DNA of 64,000 bases from Alkalicoccus halolimnae (GTDB lineage: Bacteria; Bacillota; Bacilli; Bacillales; Salisediminibacteriaceae): NCBI RefSeq assembly GCF_008014775.2, contig NZ_CP144914.1:930001-994000 (forward strand), written 5' to 3'. Numbering within the stretch: the first letter of the stretch is position 1; the number at the start of each line of letters is the position of its first letter. The notes under the pieces were generated by a model. The model was not told the DNA's origin. It searched no databases and was given only the letters and a program-made list of their open reading frames with translations. Of the stretch, positions 17,485 to 25,899 are shown in pieces. The position numbers and the translations under genes are program-made.

Positions 17485-18708
17485 TTATTTAGTAGACCTT
17501 AATAATTTTTCTTCAAAAGGGAAGTCGGAGAAGTTTTCGACGCCGTCCTCTGTTACGAGAAGCTGCTCTTCCAGTTTGACTCCTTCTTTTCCTCCCGGAG
17601 AGCCAATATAGCTTTCCACTGATAAAACCATGTTGGGCTGAATGATGCCGTCATAGCCTTTCTCTTCAAAATCCTGAGGGTAGACGATATAAGGGTATTC
17701 CCCGCTCAGACCTGTTCCGTGAGCGACAGTGAAATAACGGTTAGGAAAAAATTCATCGGGTATCTGCCAGCTTTTTTCTGCGTATTCCCGGAAAGACATG
17801 CCAGGTTTCAGAAGCTCAATATTGTTTTGAATTTGTGCGTAAGCCGTCTGATACAGCCGCTTCTGTTCGTCCGTCGGTTCGCCTTTGCCGCAGTAGAACG
17901 TGCGGCTGATATCTGTGAAGTAACCGAATGGGCCGTTCATATCCGTATCGAAAGCCACGAGCTCCCCATCCTGAATCACTTTATCGCTGCATTCCTGGAA
18001 CCATGGATTCGTGCGGCTGCCGGAGTTGAGAAGTCTCGTTTCAATATAATCGCCGCCTTGGGAAATGTTGACGGTATGAAGGTTCGCCCATAATTCATTT
18101 TCCGTAATACCGGGCTCCAATGCCTGCTGCATGCGGATCATGCCTTCTTCCGCCGTTTTAACGGAAATCTTCATAGCTTGAATTTCCTGATCGCTTTTAA
18201 TGCTTCTTGCATGTTCAATAGGTTCCTGTCCGTCCACGACGTCGATGCCTTCTTTTGCAAGCTCAATAGCTCCGACGGATGGCACGTAGTCAATTGCCAG
18301 CTTTTCGTTTTCTCCTGCGTGAGTCCGGAAAAGGTCGGCAATTTCTTTTGCCCAGTCTCTGGCATTTTGGTACAGGTTCTCACCTGATGCGACGTAAGAA
18401 AGTGTCGTCGCCGGCCTTACTTCGTCGATCGTCTCGATCCCATCGGAAAGATGCTCACAGTTTGGAAAATCAAATAAGGTGACCGGCCCTTCCGTAGGGA
18501 TAAAAGCATAGCGGGCAGGATTTCGCAGCATGAATACCTGCATGTTCCGGCTTCCCGTGGCATATCGCAGATTGACGGGATCAAAAATGACAATGCCTCC
18601 ATACCCGAGCTTCTTTAGTTGTTCCCGGACCCTGCCTAAGCGATACTGTCTCATTTTAACAATATCGATTTGTGTTTTATCATGACGGATGCTCGTTAGT
18701 TTACTCAT
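17485..18708 (-). CDS. M24-family metallohydrolase, close to DddP but without its catalytic Asp
   Basis: 407 residues, pita-bread fold: an N-terminal creatinase-like domain (DPVNLRYATGSRNMQ) and an M24 domain with the dinuclear-metal ligands in order (FDTDMN, FTDIS, HGTGL, VESYI, LEEQLL). The stretch ETRLLNSGSRTNPWFQEC is, as I recall the family, characteristic of DMSP lyase DddP. However, the DddP general base (Asp in HGVGLCDE) is Gly here (HGTGLSGE), so lyase activity is doubtful and a peptidase or amidohydrolase role is likely. The ATG at 18708 has GGAGG 6 bases upstream. It is downstream of a GntR regulator. Confidence 0.85.
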   Translation of the reverse strand: MSKLTSIRHDKTQIDIVKMRQYRLGRVREQLKKLGYGGIVIFDPVNLRYATGSRNMQVFMLRNPARYAFIPTEGPVTLFDFPNCEHLSDGIETIDEVRPATTLSYVASGENLYQNARDWAKEIADLFRTHAGENEKLAIDYVPSVGAIELAKEGIDVVDGQEPIEHARSIKSDQEIQAMKISVKTAEEGMIRMQQALEPGITENELWANLHTVNISQGGDYIETRLLNSGSRTNPWFQECSDKVIQDGELVAFDTDMNGPFGYFTDISRTFYCGKGEPTDEQKRLYQTAYAQIQNNIELLKPGMSFREYAEKSWQIPDEFFPNRYFTVAHGTGLSGEYPYIVYPQDFEEKGYDGIIQPNMVLSVESYIGSPGGKEGVKLEEQLLVTEDGVENFSDFPFEEKLLRSTK

Positions 18709-18755
18709 GATTGTCCTCCGTTTCGATTTTTGTGACTGTATAACTAACATATTAT

Positions 18756-18782
18756 AATAAGTTTTAACTTATTGCAATAAGT
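18756..18782 (-). promoter_or_regulatory. Candidate GntR operator: three AATAAGT half-sites
   Basis: ACTTATTGCAATAAGT (18767-18782) is a perfect 16-bp palindrome. It overlaps AATAAGTTTTAACTTATT (18756-18773), an inverted repeat with 8 of 9 matching pairs. It lies in the 88-bp gap between the GntR gene and the M24 gene, where GntR/HutC repressors typically bind. Confidence 0.6.
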
Positions 18783-18796
18783 GGCGGAGGGACCAT

Positions 18797-19504
18797 CTAC
18801 TCAATTTCAATCGTATAGTTAAATGCTTTAGGCGTATATTTTGTCAAACTGTATTCAATGGGAGCGGCGTCTATACCGAGCGTAGTTCTTTCAATGGTAA
18901 TTAAAGCTTCTCCCGGTGTAATACCGAGCAGGTCGGCTTCATAAGGTGCAGCGTTTGCTGCGGAGACATGTTCTTTTATGTTTTTGTGATGAATTCCGTG
19001 CTCTCCCAAAGCGGGGAAATAGTCAAATTCCTTATTGGCCGCTTCTTCGACTGCTTGTCCGACTTCGAGGGGAAAGTAGGAACGCTGGACAGCGATTGGG
19101 CTGCCATCAGCAATACGCAGCCGCTCCATAAAGAAAACCTCTGCCGTTTCCGGGAGGGAAAGCTGATATTTGGCAGCGTAATGTGCCTGGCTCTTTTCCA
19201 TACGGAGAATAATAACAGACATCTCAGTCCCGGTTTCATGGTGGATGATTCCGGGATTGCCGATACCTTCCTCCGGTATTTTTTTCACTTTTGCAGGAGC
19301 CCCGCGGCTTATCTCCAGCGTGCCGTTCTGCACCAGTTCCCGTATCGCCTGCCTGATTGTTGTACGGCTGACGTTGTACTGCTCAATCATCTGACTTTCA
19401 GAAGGGAGCGAATCTCCGGGTTTCCAGGTCCCGTCTTTTATATTGGCTGTTAACTTATTTTTTATTTGAACATATAAGGGCAGTTTCTTTTGTTTTTGAT
19501 TCAT
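18797..19504 (-). CDS. GntR/HutC-family transcriptional regulator with UTRA domain
   Basis: 235 residues. The winged-helix N-terminus has LPLYVQIKNKL, GDSLPSESQM and VSRTTIRQAI; the C-terminal UTRA ligand-binding domain includes FFMERLRIADGSPIAVQRSYFP and ends EYSLTKYTPKAFNYTIEIE. I start it at the ATG at 19504 because GAAGGAGAG lies 6 bases upstream. The longer frame to 19630 runs into a repeat. It is transcribed towards the M24 gene and probably represses it in response to that enzyme's substrate or product. Confidence 0.9.
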   Translation of the reverse strand: MNQKQKKLPLYVQIKNKLTANIKDGTWKPGDSLPSESQMIEQYNVSRTTIRQAIRELVQNGTLEISRGAPAKVKKIPEEGIGNPGIIHHETGTEMSVIILRMEKSQAHYAAKYQLSLPETAEVFFMERLRIADGSPIAVQRSYFPLEVGQAVEEAANKEFDYFPALGEHGIHHKNIKEHVSAANAAPYEADLLGITPGEALITIERTTLGIDAAPIEYSLTKYTPKAFNYTIEIE

Positions 19505-19590
19505 CTTTATCTCTCCTTCTGTATCTATACTATTTCTTTCAATCAAATTGCTCAAGTGCAGAAGAATAACCGGCGGGAAAAATTTTTCGC

Positions 19591-19695
19591 GAGGCTGCCT
19601 TGAAAATAAAACACTGGCGTCCATTTTCATCCACCAACGACTATTCCAGAATGCTTGAAGCAGGGAAAGATATGATGCAAAATAGTGGAATATTC
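19591..19695 (+). repeat. Repeat fragments: family A end and a 45-bp repeat
   Basis: 19591-19612 (GAGGCTGCCTTGAAAATAAA) is the extreme left end of family A, cut off after 22 bp. 19651-19695 (CTTGAAGCAGGG, then TGCAAAATAGTGGAATATTC) is the second copy of the 45-bp sequence at 14827-14872. Confidence 0.55.
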
Positions 19696-19714
19696 AAAAT
19701 TATGAGGTGATTTA

Positions 19715-20077
19715 ATGGTTATAAACTATGAGGGAAAGAGATTTATTGCTATAGAAAACACGGAGAACGGGGAGGTATCCTCAAAGACAATTTTCGAGTA
19801 CAAACAAGATAAGAATATCCTTTCTGCCACGTACAGCGGTGGGGACGTTGTAAAAGGAACATTAATCGGGATAGTAGAGAAAGACGGGTGCTTAAACTTC
19901 AGGTATAACCATGTGAATACTGGTAATGAAATAAGGGGAGGGAAATGTTATTCTACGCCTGAGATTCTTTCAGACGGTAGAATTAGACTGCACGAAAACT
20001 GGAAATGGTTTGATAGAGAGCAGACGGAAGGAACGTCTACTATAGAAGAAGTAGTGTCACAGACAGACATTCCATAA
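19715..20077 (+). CDS. Small conserved beta-rich protein of unknown function
   Basis: 120 residues, no signal peptide, no membrane segment. Regular beta-strand pattern with conserved-looking stretches [17 protein letters not shown] and [13 protein letters not shown], then [10 protein letters not shown]. Homologues are, as far as I recall, often labelled N-acetylglutamate synthase in databases, but nothing in the sequence supports an acetyltransferase, so I leave the function open. The ATG follows GAGGTGA by 6 bases. Confidence 0.72.
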   Translation: MVINYEGKRFIAIENTENGEVSSKTIFEYKQDKNILSATYSGGDVVKGTLIGIVEKDGCLNFRYNHVNTGNEIRGGKCYSTPEILSDGRIRLHENWKWFDREQTEGTSTIEEVVSQTDIP

Positions 20078-20118
20078 GGATTTTGTTTTCCAGGGTTCAA
20101 GGGAGTTGAGGTGTGAAA

Positions 20119-20295
20119 ATGAAAAGTCCGAATCGCATTTTATCTTTAGTGATTTTACTTATTGGCATTACTTTTTTAATACTTTCTTTCCTGTTCCCAA
20201 GCGAAATACAAATAGGAGCTTTTATTGCTTGTCTATTCATATCCTTATTGTTCTATGTCCTTTATAAAAGGGAAAAACCAGAAATCAGAGAATAA
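20119..20295 (+). CDS. Small two-helix membrane protein
   Basis: 58 residues with two hydrophobic helices (ILSLVILLIGITFLIL and IGAFIACLFISLLFYVLY) and a charged tail. GAGGTG precedes the ATG by about 6 bases. It starts 41 bp after the preceding gene and is probably co-transcribed with it. Family not recognised. Confidence 0.6.
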   Translation: MKSPNRILSLVILLIGITFLILSFLFPSEIQIGAFIACLFISLLFYVLYKREKPEIRE

Positions 20296-20595
20296 GAAGC
20301 GATGTAATCATGATGTATGGAAAGGCAGGTTATTGTGGAGGCTTATAAACATGGAAGGAAGACCCTGAATGTACCATTTTTACAAGAAGAAAACCGGAAC
20401 TGATGCTGTTTTTGTGAAAATGCATTAAAAAAAGCGAAAAGACTTTGTTGAAAGGAAAGCGCACGTTCCCCACTCTTCTACTTTATTACAAAGGAAGCCT
20501 TGATAATTAATCGTGATGGATCATTCTCAAGCATAATTCGGAACCGGTCATGCCGCAGACATCATTTAACAGTTTTTAAATCTACTATAAAGAGA
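20296..20595. other. Gene-free stretch before a strong terminator
   Basis: No gene or known RNA recognised. It ends in a strong terminator at 20596 without an obvious gene in front, so either the transcript from 19715-20295 reads through to it or a short RNA lies here. Confidence 0.35.
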
Positions 20596-20623
20596 GGAGC
20601 CGCCTTTAGCGGCTCCTTTTTTT
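20596..20623 (+). terminator. Strong terminator
   Basis: Perfect 8-bp GC-rich stem GGAGCCGC/GCGGCTCC, five-base loop, seven T residues. Confidence 0.88.
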
Positions 20624-20710
20624 ATTTTGTGCATTTCTTTTTTTGCCGCTGTCCAAACCGGCGAGAGCGTCATTTTCATCCACGTATGAATCGAAAAACA
20701 ACAAGGCAGG

Positions 20711-20739
20711 TTTACAAAAAATCTCCACTGTGGTAAATT
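20711..20739 (+). promoter_or_regulatory. Candidate betA promoter
   Basis: TTTACA (20711-20716), a 17-bp spacer and TAAATT (20734-20739). The GbsR-type palindrome starts 16 bp downstream of the -10, as in the gbsA promoter of this window. Confidence 0.45.
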
Positions 20740-20754
20740 TAAAATATTAAATAT

Positions 20755-20772
20755 GTTAAATAAAAATTTAAC
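20755..20772 (+). promoter_or_regulatory. Candidate GbsR operator upstream of betA
   Basis: GTTAAATAAAAATTTAAC is a perfect palindrome GTTAAAT-N4-ATTTAAC. It is one of four such sites in the betaine locus (others at 24937, 25641 and 25845). It lies about 200 bp before the betA start and just past the candidate promoter, a roadblock position. Confidence 0.65.
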
Positions 20773-20968
20773 AAAACTAATAGGAATGGTATTCTATCAA
20801 CTTCATAGGCGGAAGCAGAAGCCAAATCTAAAAAAACAAAAGGGAACAACTGCGTTTTTTTGGATTGAAAAAATAAATACGGCTGCATCTGTGAAGTCTT
20901 TTAATGAATGCCTTTCATAAACGTTCGACTAAAGCAGTGAATGCTTAATTTCCAAGGAGGTTTTTAAT

Positions 20969-22654
20969 ATGAGTGAAAAATTTGATTATGTCATCATTGG
21001 CGGAGGCAGCGCCGGTTCGGTCCTTGCCAACCGTTTAAGCGACGGCGGAGAACACAGTGTGCTGGTACTGGAAGCAGGAAGAAGCGATTATGCGTGGGAT
21101 CTGTTGATTCAGATGCCGGCAGCGCTGCCGTTTCCTGCAGGAAAGCGACTGTACGACTGGAAATACTTATCCGATCCGGAACCGTATATGAACGGCCGGC
21201 GTGTGAAGCATGCCCGCGGAAAAGTGCTCGGCGGTTCAAGCTCTATCAACGGAATGATTTATCAGCGCGGAAATCCACTGGACTATGAGCGGTGGGGAGC
21301 AGACACCGGAATGGAGCAGTGGGATTATGCACACTGCCTTCCGTACTTCAAACGTCTGGAAAATGCGTTAGCTTCAAAAGATGATCATGAATACCGCGGC
21401 CACGATGGTCCGCTTAAATTAGAACGAGGACCGGCAAAGAATCCTTTATTCCAGGCTTTCTTTGAGTCTGCTGTCGAAGCGGGCTATTCAAGGACGCCGG
21501 ATGTGAACGGCTACCGTCAGGAAGGGTTCGGTCCGTTTGATAAGCATATTTACAAGGGCAGACGCATGTCTGCATCCCGTGCCTTTTTGCATCCGGTCAT
21601 GAAGCGCAAAAACCTCACGGTGAGAACCCGCGCGTTTGTCGCTAGTATCGATTTCGATGGTACAACGGCGAACGGTGTCACCTACAAACGTAACGGGAAA
21701 ATGCACAAGGTTGAGGCGGGGGAAGTAGTTCTTTCCGGCGGGGCGATCAATTCACCGCAGCTGCTGCAATTGTCAGGTGTAGGGGATGCTTACCACCTGC
21801 GCTCCCTCGGGATTGAACCGGTCGTTGATCTTCCGGGAGTAGGGGAAAACCTGCAGGATCACCTTGAATCCTACATTCAGTATTCCTGCCCGCAGCCGGT
21901 TTCAGAGCAGCCGAACTTAAAGAAAACTCGTATGCCGTGGATTGGGCTGCAGTGGCTTCTCGGACGCAAAGGACCTGCCGCAAGCAATCATTTCGAAGGC
22001 GGTGGCTTTGTTCGCTCCAATGAGGAAGTCCCTTACCCGAATCTGATGTTCCACTTTCTCCCGGTAGCGGTCCGTTACGATGGGCAGAAAGCAGACACAG
22101 AGCACGGATTCCAGGTTCACGTCGGGCCGATGTATTCGGATGCCCGCGGAAGCTTGAAGATTCGTTCGAAAAATCCAAGAGAACATCCCAGCATGGTCTA
22201 CAACTATCTTTCTACGGAACAGGACCGCCGCGAGTGGATTGAAGCGATCAGAATTTCACGGGAAATTATGGCTCAGCCGTCGATGGCGCCTTATAACTCA
22301 GGAGAAATTTCCCCTGGTCCTGCTGTGCAGACAGACGAAGAGATTTTGGAGTGGGTCGCAAAAGACGCCGAAACTGCGCTTCATCCGAGCTGTACCGCTA
22401 AGATGGGACCGGCTTCTGATCCGATGGCTGTCGTTGATCCAGAGACGATGAAAGTCCACGGACTCGAAAATATCCGTGTTGTCGACGCGTCAGTGATGCC
22501 TTATGTAACGAACGGCAACATTCATGCTCCGGTATTGATGCTTGCAGAAAAGGGAGCGGACCTGATCCTCGGACGTAAACCGCTCGAACCTATCCATGCA
22601 GACTTCTACCGTCACGGTGTTCACCCGGCAGATTCAGGCACAGTGAAAGCTTAA
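20969..22654 (+). CDS. betA: Choline dehydrogenase (GMC flavoprotein)
   Basis: FAD-dependent membrane-associated enzyme that oxidises choline to betaine aldehyde. At 561 residues it has the usual length. FAD motif [13 protein letters not shown] (residues 11-23), GMC signature 1 [19 protein letters not shown], signature 2 [17 protein letters not shown], and the active-site His motifs [10 protein letters not shown] and [14 protein letters not shown] are all intact. AAGGAGG precedes the ATG. Bacillus subtilis uses the alcohol dehydrogenase GbsB for this step, so a BetA enzyme beside gbsR is a different combination. A related alcohol substrate cannot be excluded by sequence alone. Confidence 0.92.
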   Translation: MSEKFDYVIIGGGSAGSVLANRLSDGGEHSVLVLEAGRSDYAWDLLIQMPAALPFPAGKRLYDWKYLSDPEPYMNGRRVKHARGKVLGGSSSINGMIYQRGNPLDYERWGADTGMEQWDYAHCLPYFKRLENALASKDDHEYRGHDGPLKLERGPAKNPLFQAFFESAVEAGYSRTPDVNGYRQEGFGPFDKHIYKGRRMSASRAFLHPVMKRKNLTVRTRAFVASIDFDGTTANGVTYKRNGKMHKVEAGEVVLSGGAINSPQLLQLSGVGDAYHLRSLGIEPVVDLPGVGENLQDHLESYIQYSCPQPVSEQPNLKKTRMPWIGLQWLLGRKGPAASNHFEGGGFVRSNEEVPYPNLMFHFLPVAVRYDGQKADTEHGFQVHVGPMYSDARGSLKIRSKNPREHPSMVYNYLSTEQDRREWIEAIRISREIMAQPSMAPYNSGEISPGPAVQTDEEILEWVAKDAETALHPSCTAKMGPASDPMAVVDPETMKVHGLENIRVVDASVMPYVTNGNIHAPVLMLAEKGADLILGRKPLEPIHADFYRHGVHPADSGTVKA

Positions 22655-22673
22655 TAAGAGCAATTTAATAGGG

Positions 22674-22722
22674 AAGGCCCTTTTCAACATGCAAGGCTGC
22701 ATGGTTGAAGAGGGCCTTTTTT
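22674..22722 (+). terminator. Terminator of betA
   Basis: Long hairpin AAGGCCCTTTTCAACATGCA with TGCATGGTTGAAGAGGGCCTT, four-base loop, then TTTTG. Confidence 0.88.
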
Positions 22723-22734
22723 GTGGTGAAACAT

Positions 22735-22862
22735 TACTTTCAGCGATGCTGAAAAATGGTAGTCACCGTCTGTATTCTGCTGAAGACGATCCCCTCGGAG
22801 AGCGTCTCAAGTGATACAAAGACGGCAGAAAGGAGAGAAATTTATAAATAATAAGTTCATCA
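22735..22862 (+). repeat. Family C repeat between betA and the DapA-family gene
   Basis: Contains CCCCTCGGAGAGCGTCTCAA and then GACGGCAGAAAGG with AGAGAAATTTATAAATAATA (22834-22853), matching 12957-13009. It reaches to within 8 bp of the next gene's stop codon. Confidence 0.55.
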
Positions 22863-22869
22863 TATATAA

Positions 22870-23697
22870 TCAATTATTTCCGATTGGACTTCTGCAGGTC
22901 CCCATCGAAATACCCCTTTGATGAATGATTTTTTTCAGGTTCACAATAGCATTTCCTTCATACACTTGATCCATGATCGTTTCAATTTTTTCGTTTTCCT
23001 GCCTGCTTATTTTCTGCTTCATAAGCATCGTTTGAAACCACTCGCTGATTTCTTCGGGGGATACATTCCCCGCAATAGAAGAAAGCCGGTCATATCCATG
23101 TGAGATTTTTTCTTCCAAATCGACTTCTCCACCAGCATAAAAATAGAAATCATTTTTACGCATCCCGCTTTTTATTTGTTCTACTTTTTCTTTACTTCCG
23201 GCATCTTTTATTCCTATGACCAAGTCCAGCTTACTTAATTCAATAATACTTTCCTCCGATAAATCGAAGCCGGTTCTGCCTGGATTGTTATATAAAATGG
23301 CTGGTTTATTACTGTGGTCGATAATCCTCTTCGTATAAATGAGTGCTTCTTCCTGGGTCGGTATGACATAAGGAGGATACCCAAGCATGATACCGGCTAT
23401 TTTTGTGTGAGATATCTTTTCCGCTAATTTCTCGGCCTCTTTCTGCCTGGTGGAAGCAACACCAAATATAATTTCCATATTACTCATAAGATCTTCTTCC
23501 AGTTCCAAAGCGTTTATCAGATCTGTTTTCTCCGGAAGACTTAAACTGTGTTGTTCACCAGTCGTTCCTGACACAAGAACAGACTTTACTCCTTGGTTAT
23601 ACAGGTCTCTTATATGGCTTATCGTCTCTTGAGTATTTAAAGATTCATCTTCAAAAAAAGCTGTCGGCACGGCAATATGAATTTTTTCTTTCAGCAT
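22870..23697 (-). CDS. DapA/N-acetylneuraminate lyase family (Schiff-base aldolase)
   Basis: TIM-barrel lyase or synthase of 275 residues, a little short of the usual 290-300. Diagnostic features are GTTGEQHSLS near the N-terminus (DapA type GTTGE), the YNNPGRTGF segment with the catalytic Tyr, and the Schiff-base Lys in IGIKDAG. The C-terminus is short and ends in the repeat-bordered region. As true DapA is normally in a lysine operon, this orphan copy is more likely a catabolic 2-keto acid aldolase. AAGGAG precedes the ATG. It sits inside the betaine locus but carries no GbsR-type site. Confidence 0.82.
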   Translation of the reverse strand: MLKEKIHIAVPTAFFEDESLNTQETISHIRDLYNQGVKSVLVSGTTGEQHSLSLPEKTDLINALELEEDLMSNMEIIFGVASTRQKEAEKLAEKISHTKIAGIMLGYPPYVIPTQEEALIYTKRIIDHSNKPAILYNNPGRTGFDLSEESIIELSKLDLVIGIKDAGSKEKVEQIKSGMRKNDFYFYAGGEVDLEEKISHGYDRLSSIAGNVSPEEISEWFQTMLMKQKISRQENEKIETIMDQVYEGNAIVNLKKIIHQRGISMGTCRSPIGNN

Positions 23698-23871
23698 GCT
23701 GTTTTCTCCTTTCTCTTTTTTATCTGCTTTATCGAGGGGGCGGTCTGTCTGCAGCGAAGATCCTGTACCTTATTCAATTTTTACTGGGTTACCTATACAT
23801 AAAATCTTCTAATTAAGACTATACACGATTAGAAGGGAGAAAACTGCTGTGCGAAAGGAGGTTTATAACAC

Positions 23872-23907
23872 AAAAAAGCCGGTTTCTCCTTTTCAGAGAA
23901 ACCAGCT
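23872..23907 (-). terminator. Terminator of the betaine-type lipoprotein gene
   Basis: On the minus strand AAGCTGGTTTCTC/GAGAAACCGGC with loop TGAAAAG and six T residues, 20 bp after the stop codon at 23927. Confidence 0.85.
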
Positions 23908-23926
23908 TCGTTATATTTTCGATATT

Positions 23927-24886
23927 CTATTCATTAATCCACTCATCAATCAGGTCCTGATTCTCATCAATCCATTCCTTCGCTCCATCAAGAGGATCTT
24001 CGGCACTTTCCACGTAGTCGATGAGCTCGCCGATTTCCTGGTCGTCCATCTTCCAGTTTTTAAGCCACTCGTCTACTTCCGGATGATCGTCTGCAAAACC
24101 TTGACGCGTCGCATGGTGAATTTTTTCGGAACCGCCGAATATGTTCTCAGGATCATCAAGGAATTTAAGATCATGACTGGAGAAGACCCAGTGAGGGCTC
24201 CAGAGAGGGACAACGATCGGTTCTTCATTACTTACGGAATTATCTACTTCCCCGAGCATGGCCGGTTCCGAGCTTGGCTGCAGGACAAAATCGAGGTCAT
24301 ATTCCTGGATAGCATCTTCCGTTACTTCCATCGTTCCTGCGCCGGCATCAAGACCAATAATTTCGCCCTCAAACATCTCTTTATGTTCATTTAAATCTTC
24401 GATACTGTTCACTTCGTCCACGTATTCCGGTACGACGAGTCCTACCTGGGCGTTATCAAACCAGGTTTCCTCGGAGAAATCCACCGAATCTTCGTATTGT
24501 TCCAGATAGTTAGCGTCCTGAACCGGCAGCCAAATTTCCAGATTGGCATCCAGCTCACCGCTTGAGAGAGCTTCCATCGTAAAGCCCATTTCCAATACGT
24601 TTAAATTGACGGTGTATCCTTCTTCTTCTAAAATAGCTTTCCACATGTTGGTTACAGCAATGTTTTCAGACCAGTTAATCTGGGAAAACGTTAGTTCTTC
24701 TCCGTTTGATTCGGTTTCTGTATCCGTATCCTCTTCCGTTTCCGCGTCAACTTCAGCTTCAGCCGGGTTGCTGCCTGTATCTGCCTGTTCGTTGTCCGCT
24801 TCTTCATTTGAATTTCCGCAAGCTGTAAGTGTAACCGCTGCGAGTACGGTAAAGCTGAGGCCAAGTTCTTTTTTCCAACTATTCAT
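23927..24886 (-). CDS. OpuAC-type substrate-binding lipoprotein (glycine betaine/choline family)
   Basis: 319-residue precursor. A signal peptide ends in the lipobox LTAC (Cys23), then an acidic linker of about 45 residues and the OpuAC domain (SQINWSENIAVTNMWKAILEEEGY, LWSPHWVFSSHDLKF with the aromatic residues that form the ligand box, and GFADDHPEVDEWLKNW). It should bind betaine, choline or a similar quaternary amine outside the membrane. No permease or ATPase gene is adjacent, so it must work with a transporter elsewhere. The ATG at 24886 is favoured over the upstream GTG because GGAG is 10 bases away. A GbsR-type palindrome lies 51-68 bp upstream. Confidence 0.88.
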   Translation of the reverse strand: MNSWKKELGLSFTVLAAVTLTACGNSNEEADNEQADTGSNPAEAEVDAETEEDTDTETESNGEELTFSQINWSENIAVTNMWKAILEEEGYTVNLNVLEMGFTMEALSSGELDANLEIWLPVQDANYLEQYEDSVDFSEETWFDNAQVGLVVPEYVDEVNSIEDLNEHKEMFEGEIIGLDAGAGTMEVTEDAIQEYDLDFVLQPSSEPAMLGEVDNSVSNEEPIVVPLWSPHWVFSSHDLKFLDDPENIFGGSEKIHHATRQGFADDHPEVDEWLKNWKMDDQEIGELIDYVESAEDPLDGAKEWIDENQDLIDEWINE

Positions 24887-24936
24887 GTGCTTCACTCTCC
24901 ATTATTTTTATTTTGAATATTAACAACGTTAAATTT

Positions 24937-24954
24937 ATTAAATAAAAATTTAAT
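24937..24954 (-). promoter_or_regulatory. Candidate GbsR operator upstream of the OpuAC-type gene
   Basis: ATTAAATAAAAATTTAAT, a perfect palindrome of the form RTTAAAT-N4-ATTTAAY, with an additional GTTAAAT half-site at 24928-24934. Confidence 0.6.
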
Positions 24955-25057
24955 ATAAATTTTATAGTTAACCTGTCTCTTCTATAAAAAGAGACAGAGG
25001 AAACGTTCATTTTCGAGGCAGTCCACAGGGAAGGGTGAACCGCCTGTTCCGTTCACA

Positions 25058-25609
25058 TTACTTTTTAGGATCTTTCGGGAGAAACTCAAATATTTCCCCG
25101 GACCGGATACTTGCGACAAGGTCATCCAGCCAGTGATAGTAGGCTTTGGAATCTTCAAGCTGGTCATAGTATTTTTTGGACTCTGTCACCATCTCCGGCG
25201 TGCTGGAGGAATCCTTCATGACGTCAACTAAATCTGCCTGGGCTTCTTCAATGGCTTCCATGTTCATTTTGACTTCCCGTTCCCACATCTGGCAGTAAAA
25301 AACCATAAAGGAACGGAAAAAATTTTTCTCGGCTGCATACGTATGTTTTCTGGAGCCGCGGGTGTAGGTTTTTTTCACCATCTCGATTTCCTGCAGCTTA
25401 CGGACACTTGTACTCATGCTCGGTTTGCTCATTTCAAGCTCCGTCCGCATTTCATCGAGCGTCATCTGATCTTTAAAGTACATCGTCGCATACAAATTTG
25501 CAGCAGCGGGAGTGACCCCGTATAAATCCATTGTTTCTGCAATAGCACCGATGACTTTATCTTTTGCGTCTTCAATTTTTTTTCTGGATGTTTCCGCAGA
25601 TTCGTTCAT
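25058..25609 (-). CDS. gbsR: GbsR-type transcriptional repressor of choline/betaine genes
   Basis: 183-residue winged-helix regulator, same length as Bacillus subtilis GbsR, which senses choline and represses gbsAB and opuB. Visible features are the helix-turn-helix MTLDEMRTELEMSKPSMSTSVRKL, the wing with YTRGSRKHTY, and the aromatic segment FFRSFMVFYCQMWEREVKMNM, where the ligand should bind. It is placed between the lipoprotein gene and gbsA, and four copies of one palindrome lie at betA, the lipoprotein gene, itself and gbsA. Confidence 0.92.
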   Translation of the reverse strand: MNESAETSRKKIEDAKDKVIGAIAETMDLYGVTPAAANLYATMYFKDQMTLDEMRTELEMSKPSMSTSVRKLQEIEMVKKTYTRGSRKHTYAAEKNFFRSFMVFYCQMWEREVKMNMEAIEEAQADLVDVMKDSSSTPEMVTESKKYYDQLEDSKAYYHWLDDLVASIRSGEIFEFLPKDPKK

Positions 25610-25640
25610 AAAGTCGCCCCTTCGGTCTAAAGTAAAGATC

Positions 25641-25658
25641 GTTAAATAATTATTTAAT
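25641..25658 (-). promoter_or_regulatory. Candidate GbsR operator upstream of gbsR
   Basis: GTTAAATAATTATTTAAT: GTTAAAT-N4-ATTTAAT, 32 bp before the gbsR start. This suggests autoregulation. Confidence 0.6.
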
Positions 25659-25806
25659 CTTCTTTATAAACTTCATGTTACCTAACTCATTTGAAATGTC
25701 AATGGAAAAACGAAATTTCCTCAGTGGAAAAAAGGACTGACCTCAACAGGGAGAGCACTTTTCCTATCTTTTAATTCTTGCTGCTGTTTTACGTATCCAG
25801 GCATTT

Positions 25807-25835
25807 TTGACAGCTCTGAAGAGCCGTGATACGAT
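25807..25835 (+). promoter_or_regulatory. gbsA promoter
   Basis: Consensus -35 TTGACA (25807-25812), 17-bp spacer and TACGAT (25830-25835). The palindrome at 25845 would lie at or just past the transcription start. Confidence 0.65.
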
Positions 25836-25844
25836 ATGATTAAC

Positions 25845-25862
25845 GTTAAATAAATTTTTAAC
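25845..25862 (+). promoter_or_regulatory. Candidate GbsR operator upstream of gbsA
   Basis: GTTAAATAAATTTTTAAC: the same palindrome with one mismatch in the right arm. It is about 10 bp after the -10 box, consistent with the roadblock mechanism described for Bacillus subtilis GbsR. Confidence 0.65.
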
Positions 25863-25899
25863 AAACTTAATTATAACATAAAAACTGGAGTTGACTGAT

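Noticed and set aside
17485-18708. DMSP lyase DddP
   Set aside because: Strong similarity, but the catalytic Asp of DddP is Gly here; called only as DddP-like M24 protein.
20500-20736. 78-residue frame across the terminator at 20596
   Set aside because: It reads through a strong terminator and has no SD of its own.
22870-23697. dapA of lysine synthesis
   Set aside because: Family is right, but the gene is orphan, short and inside an accessory locus; true dapA cannot be claimed.
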